From positions 1 to 7,062 of the forward strand of contig DASVPR010000053.1 of NCBI GenBank assembly GCA_036389485.1: a stretch of 7,062 bases of DNA, read 5' to 3'. Below the pieces are notes generated by a model. The model saw only the letters and a program-made list of their open reading frames with translations, had not been told where the DNA came from and made no database searches. The translations under genes and the position numbers were made by a program. Of this stretch, positions 4,827 through 7,062 are shown one piece after another. Positions within the stretch are counted from its first letter, which is position 1. Each line of letters opens with the position of its first letter. Source of the stretch: CADCVT01 sp036389485. Lineage in GTDB: Bacteria > Actinomycetota > Thermoleophilia > Solirubrobacterales > Solirubrobacteraceae.

Positions 4827-5984
4827 ATGACCCGTCGCCGCCCCATTGTCCTGCTCGCCGTGCTCGCGGCCGCGCTCCTGCCCGCGGCGCCGGCCGTCGC
4901 TGCGCCGGGCACACATTACGACGGGGTCGGCAAGCCGTGGGACGGCCCGGTCGCTCACGCCGCCGCGTTCATCCCGAACGACCCGGGCCGCGGCCGCGGC
5001 TGGCAGGCCCTGCAGTGGAACTTCCTCGCCGCGCACGGCGTCAACGCGCCCCTCGCGTGGCAGCACGCGATCGACGCGGGCGCCCCCGGCGGGCGCGGCG
5101 TCACGATCGCGGTGCTCGACTCCGGCGCCGCCTACGCCGACCGCGGTCGCTTCCGCCAGTCCCCCGACCTCGCGCAGACCCGCTTCCTCCAGGGCTACGA
5201 CTTCGTCGACGACGACCCGCACGCCAACGACGAGAACGGGCACGGCACCCACGTCACGAGCACGATCGCCGAGTCGACCAACAACGGCGTCGGGCTGACC
5301 GGCCTGGCGTACGGGGCGTCGATCATGCCCGTGCGCGTGCTCGACTCGCGCGGCGAGGGCGACGCCGCGACGATCGCCGAGGCGGTCCGCTACGCCGTCC
5401 GGCGCGGGGTCGACATCATCAACCTGTCGCTGGAGTTCGGGACCGACGTCGGCGCCAAGGAGATCCCGTCCCTGCTCGACGCGCTCGCGTTCGCGCGCAA
5501 GCGCGGCGTGCTCGTCGTCGGCGCCGCGGGCAACGAGGGCGACCGGATCATCGCGTTCCCCGCCCGCTCGACCAACGTCCTCAGCGTCGGCGCGACTACC
5601 GAGCACGGCTGCCTGTCGGACTACTCGAACCTCGGGCGCGGGCTGGACATCGTCGCCCCGGGCGGCGGCACGGACGCCCTCGACGAGGACCCCAACTGCC
5701 GCCCCGACGACGACCCCGGCCGGCCGATCTACCAGCTCACCTTCGACGGCGGATCGCTGCGGCGCTTCGGCCTGCCGAGCATCTACGAGGGGACGTCGAT
5801 GGCCGCGCCGCACGTGACGGCGACCGCGGCGCTCGTGCTCGCCACCCGCGTGCTCGGTCCCGACCCCTCGCCTGAGGCGATCATCGCGCACCTCAAGGCG
5901 ACCGCGCGCGACCTCGGCCCGAAGGGCGTCGACAAGAGCTACGGCGCCGGGCTGGTCGACGCCGCCGCGGCGACCGCCCGCTGA
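4827..5984 (+). CDS. Secreted subtilisin-like serine protease (peptidase family S8)
   Basis: A 385-residue exported endopeptidase. The signal peptide has Arg-Arg-Arg at 3-5, the hydrophobic core PIVLLAVLAAALLPA and probable cleavage after AVAA near residue 26. The S8 catalytic set is complete: Asp98 in VTIAVLDSGAA, His139 in NGHGTHVTSTIAE, oxyanion Asn236 in VGAAGNEGD and Ser324 in EGTSMAAPHVTATAAL. Between signal and catalytic domain there are only about 60 residues, too short for a normal inhibitor propeptide, so it may mature differently. Residues 281-318, before the Ser motif, form an acidic insert. Cys262 and Cys291 could form a disulfide. No C-terminal anchor or P-domain is present. The frame stays open far upstream, but the signal peptide and AGAGGA (4810-4815) upstream of the ATG fix this start. 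Its TGA stop lies 7 bases from the stop of the convergent stress protein. Confidence 0.93.
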   Translation: MTRRRPIVLLAVLAAALLPAAPAVAAPGTHYDGVGKPWDGPVAHAAAFIPNDPGRGRGWQALQWNFLAAHGVNAPLAWQHAIDAGAPGGRGVTIAVLDSGAAYADRGRFRQSPDLAQTRFLQGYDFVDDDPHANDENGHGTHVTSTIAESTNNGVGLTGLAYGASIMPVRVLDSRGEGDAATIAEAVRYAVRRGVDIINLSLEFGTDVGAKEIPSLLDALAFARKRGVLVVGAAGNEGDRIIAFPARSTNVLSVGATTEHGCLSDYSNLGRGLDIVAPGGGTDALDEDPNCRPDDDPGRPIYQLTFDGGSLRRFGLPSIYEGTSMAAPHVTATAALVLATRVLGPDPSPEAIIAHLKATARDLGPKGVDKSYGAGLVDAAAATAR

Positions 5985-5991
5985 CGCCCGC

Positions 5992-6435
5992 CTACGTCGT
6001 CCGGATGATGAGCACGCTGCAGGGCGCGTGGTGCGACACCTTGTTCGGCACCGAGCCGAGCAGGAACCGCCGGGCGCCCGTCATGCCCTTGTTGCCGACG
6101 ATGATCAGATCGGCCTTCGTCTCCTCGGCGACGTCGAGGATCGCGTCGGCCGGGTCGCCCTGACGAGCGAACCGCTCGACGTCGACGCCGGCGTTCTCCG
6201 CGACCTCGGCCGCGGACGCCAGCGTCGCGTCGACGTCCTCGCGCGGGTTGATGCTCCACGCGACGTCCTCCGGCGCCTGCTGCTTCTCCTCACGGATCCG
6301 CTGGTTCGGCACTGGCTCGTACGCGCTCACGAGCTGCACCTTCGCCCCGACCGCCTTCGCGAGGTCGACCGCCTGCCGCACGGCCTCGTTCGCCGTCTCC
6401 GACCCATCCGTCCCCACCACGATGGAACCGAACAT
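5992..6435 (-). CDS. Universal stress protein (UspA family), ATP-binding type
   Basis: A 147-residue cytoplasmic protein of one Usp domain. The N-terminal strand and loop (SIVVGTDGSETANEAVRQA) have the conserved Asp that contacts adenine or ribose. The C-terminal nucleotide loop is GNKGMTGARRFLLGS (114-128), matching G-2x-G-9x-G-S/T of ATP-binding Usp proteins such as MJ0577, followed by SHHAPCSVLIIR. These proteins dimerise and help cells survive starvation, hypoxia or oxidative stress, by mechanisms that are mostly unclear; some mycobacterial homologues bind cAMP, which is notable because this window encodes a probable cAMP system, but nothing here shows cAMP binding. GAGGAGGG ends two bases before the ATG and supports the start. 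It appears to be a single-gene transcript, convergent with the protease gene. Confidence 0.95.
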   Translation of the reverse strand: MFGSIVVGTDGSETANEAVRQAVDLAKAVGAKVQLVSAYEPVPNQRIREEKQQAPEDVAWSINPREDVDATLASAAEVAENAGVDVERFARQGDPADAILDVAEETKADLIIVGNKGMTGARRFLLGSVPNKVSHHAPCSVLIIRTT

Positions 6436-6526
6436 CGCCCTCCTCTCGTGTACGAGCGCCGCCGGGCGGGGACTCTAACCGCCGCCAGCCTGGCGCGCGT
6501 GAAGCCGTCCGTCCGGGATGCGATCT

Positions 6527-6613
6527 TCAGGCGAGCCGGACGATGGCGATGACGATGCCGACGAGGACGAAGAACACGATCGCCGCCTGCACCCAGATCC
6601 AGAGCGGGTTCAC
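6527..6613 (-). CDS. 28-residue single-helix membrane peptide
   Basis: A short minus-strand frame starts at GTG 6613 and ends with TGA at 6527-6529. The peptide begins MNPLWIWVQAA, continues IVFFVLVGIVIAIV and ends RLA: nearly all of it is one transmembrane helix (about 5-25) with an aromatic N-terminal interface (Trp5, Trp7) and a single positive charge (Arg26) near the C-terminus, predicting the C-terminus inside. The only charged residue being at the end, together with clean third-position G/C bias, favours real coding. No ribosome binding site is visible before GTG, so translation may be leaderless or the frame fortuitous. It starts 15 bases from the divergent gene at 6629. Function unknown; possible roles include a regulator or subunit of a membrane complex, or a toxin-like peptide. 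Confidence 0.6.
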   Translation of the reverse strand: MNPLWIWVQAAIVFFVLVGIVIAIVRLA

Positions 6614-6628
6614 GGGGGCGCGAGTCTA

Positions 6629-6925
6629 GTGGCGTCGAACGGCGGCCTCTCCCCCCGGGCGCGCGCGATGCTCGCCGCGGTCGAGCGCGAGGTGTCGGCG
6701 CGGCTGATCGAGCTGGAGCAGGACGCCGGCTCGGTGGCGCCGCGGCGGGTCGTGCCGTTCGCGCGGCCGGCGCCCGAGCTGCTCGCAGCGCTCGAGCTGG
6801 GCGTCGCCGGGCACTCGCGCGAGGAGGTCGCGTTCGAGTTGCGGCTCGCGGACCCCGACCCGGTGCTCGACGCCGTCTTCGGCCCCGGCAGCTCTCCCGA
6901 CGCGCGACTGCCGCGCGCGGCCTAG
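6629..6925 (+). CDS. Hypothetical protein, 98 residues
   Basis: I do not recognise this family. From the GTG at 6629 the protein is MASNGGLSPRARAMLAAVER followed by helical, charged sequence (EVSARLIELEQ at 21-31), a basic turn (APRRVVPFARP, 37-47), another helix (ELLAALELG) and an acidic C-terminal part (SREEVAFELRLADPDPVLDA). It has no signal peptide, no membrane segment and no Cys. The frame is open further upstream, but the upstream reading is a low-complexity Asp/Glu stretch antisense to the 28-residue peptide, so the GTG start is preferred; only a weak GGGGGCG precedes it. The TAG stop lies inside CCTAGC, the apparent target site of the adjacent insertion sequence, so the native C-terminus could in principle have been longer, though a stop already present in the target is the simpler reading. 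Confidence 0.65.
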   Translation: MASNGGLSPRARAMLAAVEREVSARLIELEQDAGSVAPRRVVPFARPAPELLAALELGVAGHSREEVAFELRLADPDPVLDAVFGPGSSPDARLPRAA

Positions 6926-6926
6926 C
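6921..6926. repeat. IS target site CCTAGC (one copy of the expected duplication)
   Basis: CCTAGC immediately precedes the left end of the insertion sequence and fits NCTAGN, the 6-bp target that IS481 duplicates. The second copy would lie beyond the right end of the IS, outside this window. It includes the stop codon of the upstream gene. Confidence 0.55.
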
Positions 6927-7062
6927 TGTAGTTCCTGAGCACGTTGTTTCGTCCGGGCCTCCTCGGAGGCTGAGGGGTGCGAACCACTCCCAGCTCTCCG
7001 AAGGAGGCACCGGATGCGGCTGCACGCTAACGCGGCGCTCAGTCTGATTCAGCGAAAGAAGA
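6927..7062 (+). mobile_element. Left end of an IS481-family-like insertion sequence (runs off the window)
   Basis: The element appears to start at TGTAGTTCCTGAGCACG (6927-6943), with a TG terminus typical of the family, directly after a CTAG target. A non-coding leader of 87 bases contains the inverted repeat GCCTCC-TC-GGAGGC (6957-6970). It is followed by the ribosome binding site and start of a transposase. The right end is outside, so the terminal inverted repeat cannot be confirmed. Confidence 0.65.
7014..7062 (+). CDS. IS481-family-like transposase, first 16 residues (3' end outside window)
   Basis: The visible residues MRLHANAALSLIQRKK resemble the M-x-L-H-x-N-A-x-L-(S/T) opening of IS481-family DDE transposases, where a helix-turn-helix domain follows. 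AAGGAGG (7001-7007) is an excellent ribosome binding site, six bases from the ATG. The GGAG core (7003-7006) can pair with CTCC (6996-6999) across a GAA loop, which may dampen translation. Only the first 49 bases are present, so domain completeness and activity cannot be judged. Confidence 0.7.
   Translation, partial: MRLHANAALSLIQRKK

Noticed and set aside
3709..4914. Long minus-strand open frame opposite the NlpC/P60 gene and across tadA
   Set aside because: Arg/Ala/Gly-rich shadow with no domain; the real minus gene in the region is tadA in another frame.
4809..5891. Long minus-strand open frame opposite the protease
   Set aside because: Antisense shadow of a gene with a complete catalytic triad.
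1..7062. CRISPR array, defence cluster or toxin-antitoxin operon
   Set aside because: No regularly spaced repeats, nuclease, methylase or recognised toxin/antitoxin families are visible.

Overview
The window is uniformly GC-rich, with compact gene spacing, GTG as well as ATG starts, an MMPL transporter, a class III nucleotide cyclase and an integrase remnant of a type common in actinobacteria. I infer a high-GC actinobacterium, possibly of the Thermoleophilia/Solirubrobacterales. That placement rests on remembered family resemblance, not on a search.

Layout. Bases 2-1021 hold the 3' part of an MMPL-family exporter that carries an extra four-helix membrane domain and a His-rich tail. A strong hairpin with a GAGA tetraloop (1028-1065) leads directly into the ribosome binding site of a stand-alone cyclic-nucleotide-binding protein (1083-1484). 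This gene converges on a class III nucleotide cyclase fused to a YHS domain (1481-2149, minus). The two genes share one CTAG as overlapping stop codons, so a probable cAMP maker and a probable cAMP binder lie tail to tail.

Bases 2160-3486 are a decayed integrated element beside the 3' end of a tRNA-Ser(CGA) gene (3487-3576, minus). The remnant has a frameshifted excisionase-like gene, a tyrosine integrase with two frameshifts and no catalytic domain, and an unrecognised coding segment with more A/T-ending codons than its neighbours. Two short direct repeats lie between the tRNA and the excisionase.

The next block is ordinary chromosomal coding: a secreted NlpC/P60-like hydrolase (3682-4308), the tRNA adenosine deaminase TadA (4305-4778, minus, again sharing a CTAG stop with its neighbour), a secreted subtilisin-like S8 protease (4827-5984) and an ATP-binding-type universal stress protein (5992-6435, minus).

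The right end holds a 28-residue single-helix membrane peptide (6527-6613, minus), a divergent 98-residue protein of unknown function (6629-6925), and the left end of an IS481-family-like insertion sequence (from 6927) whose transposase starts at 7014 and runs off the window. The IS abuts CCTAGC, matching the NCTAGN target described for IS481, and that CTAG contains the stop codon of the gene before it.

The features most worth following up are the cyclase-YHS/CNB pair with its hairpin, the recurrent use of CTAG at gene ends together with IS insertion at one of them, the MMPL fusion domain, and the 28-residue membrane peptide. I see no CRISPR array, defence operon or biosynthetic cluster.
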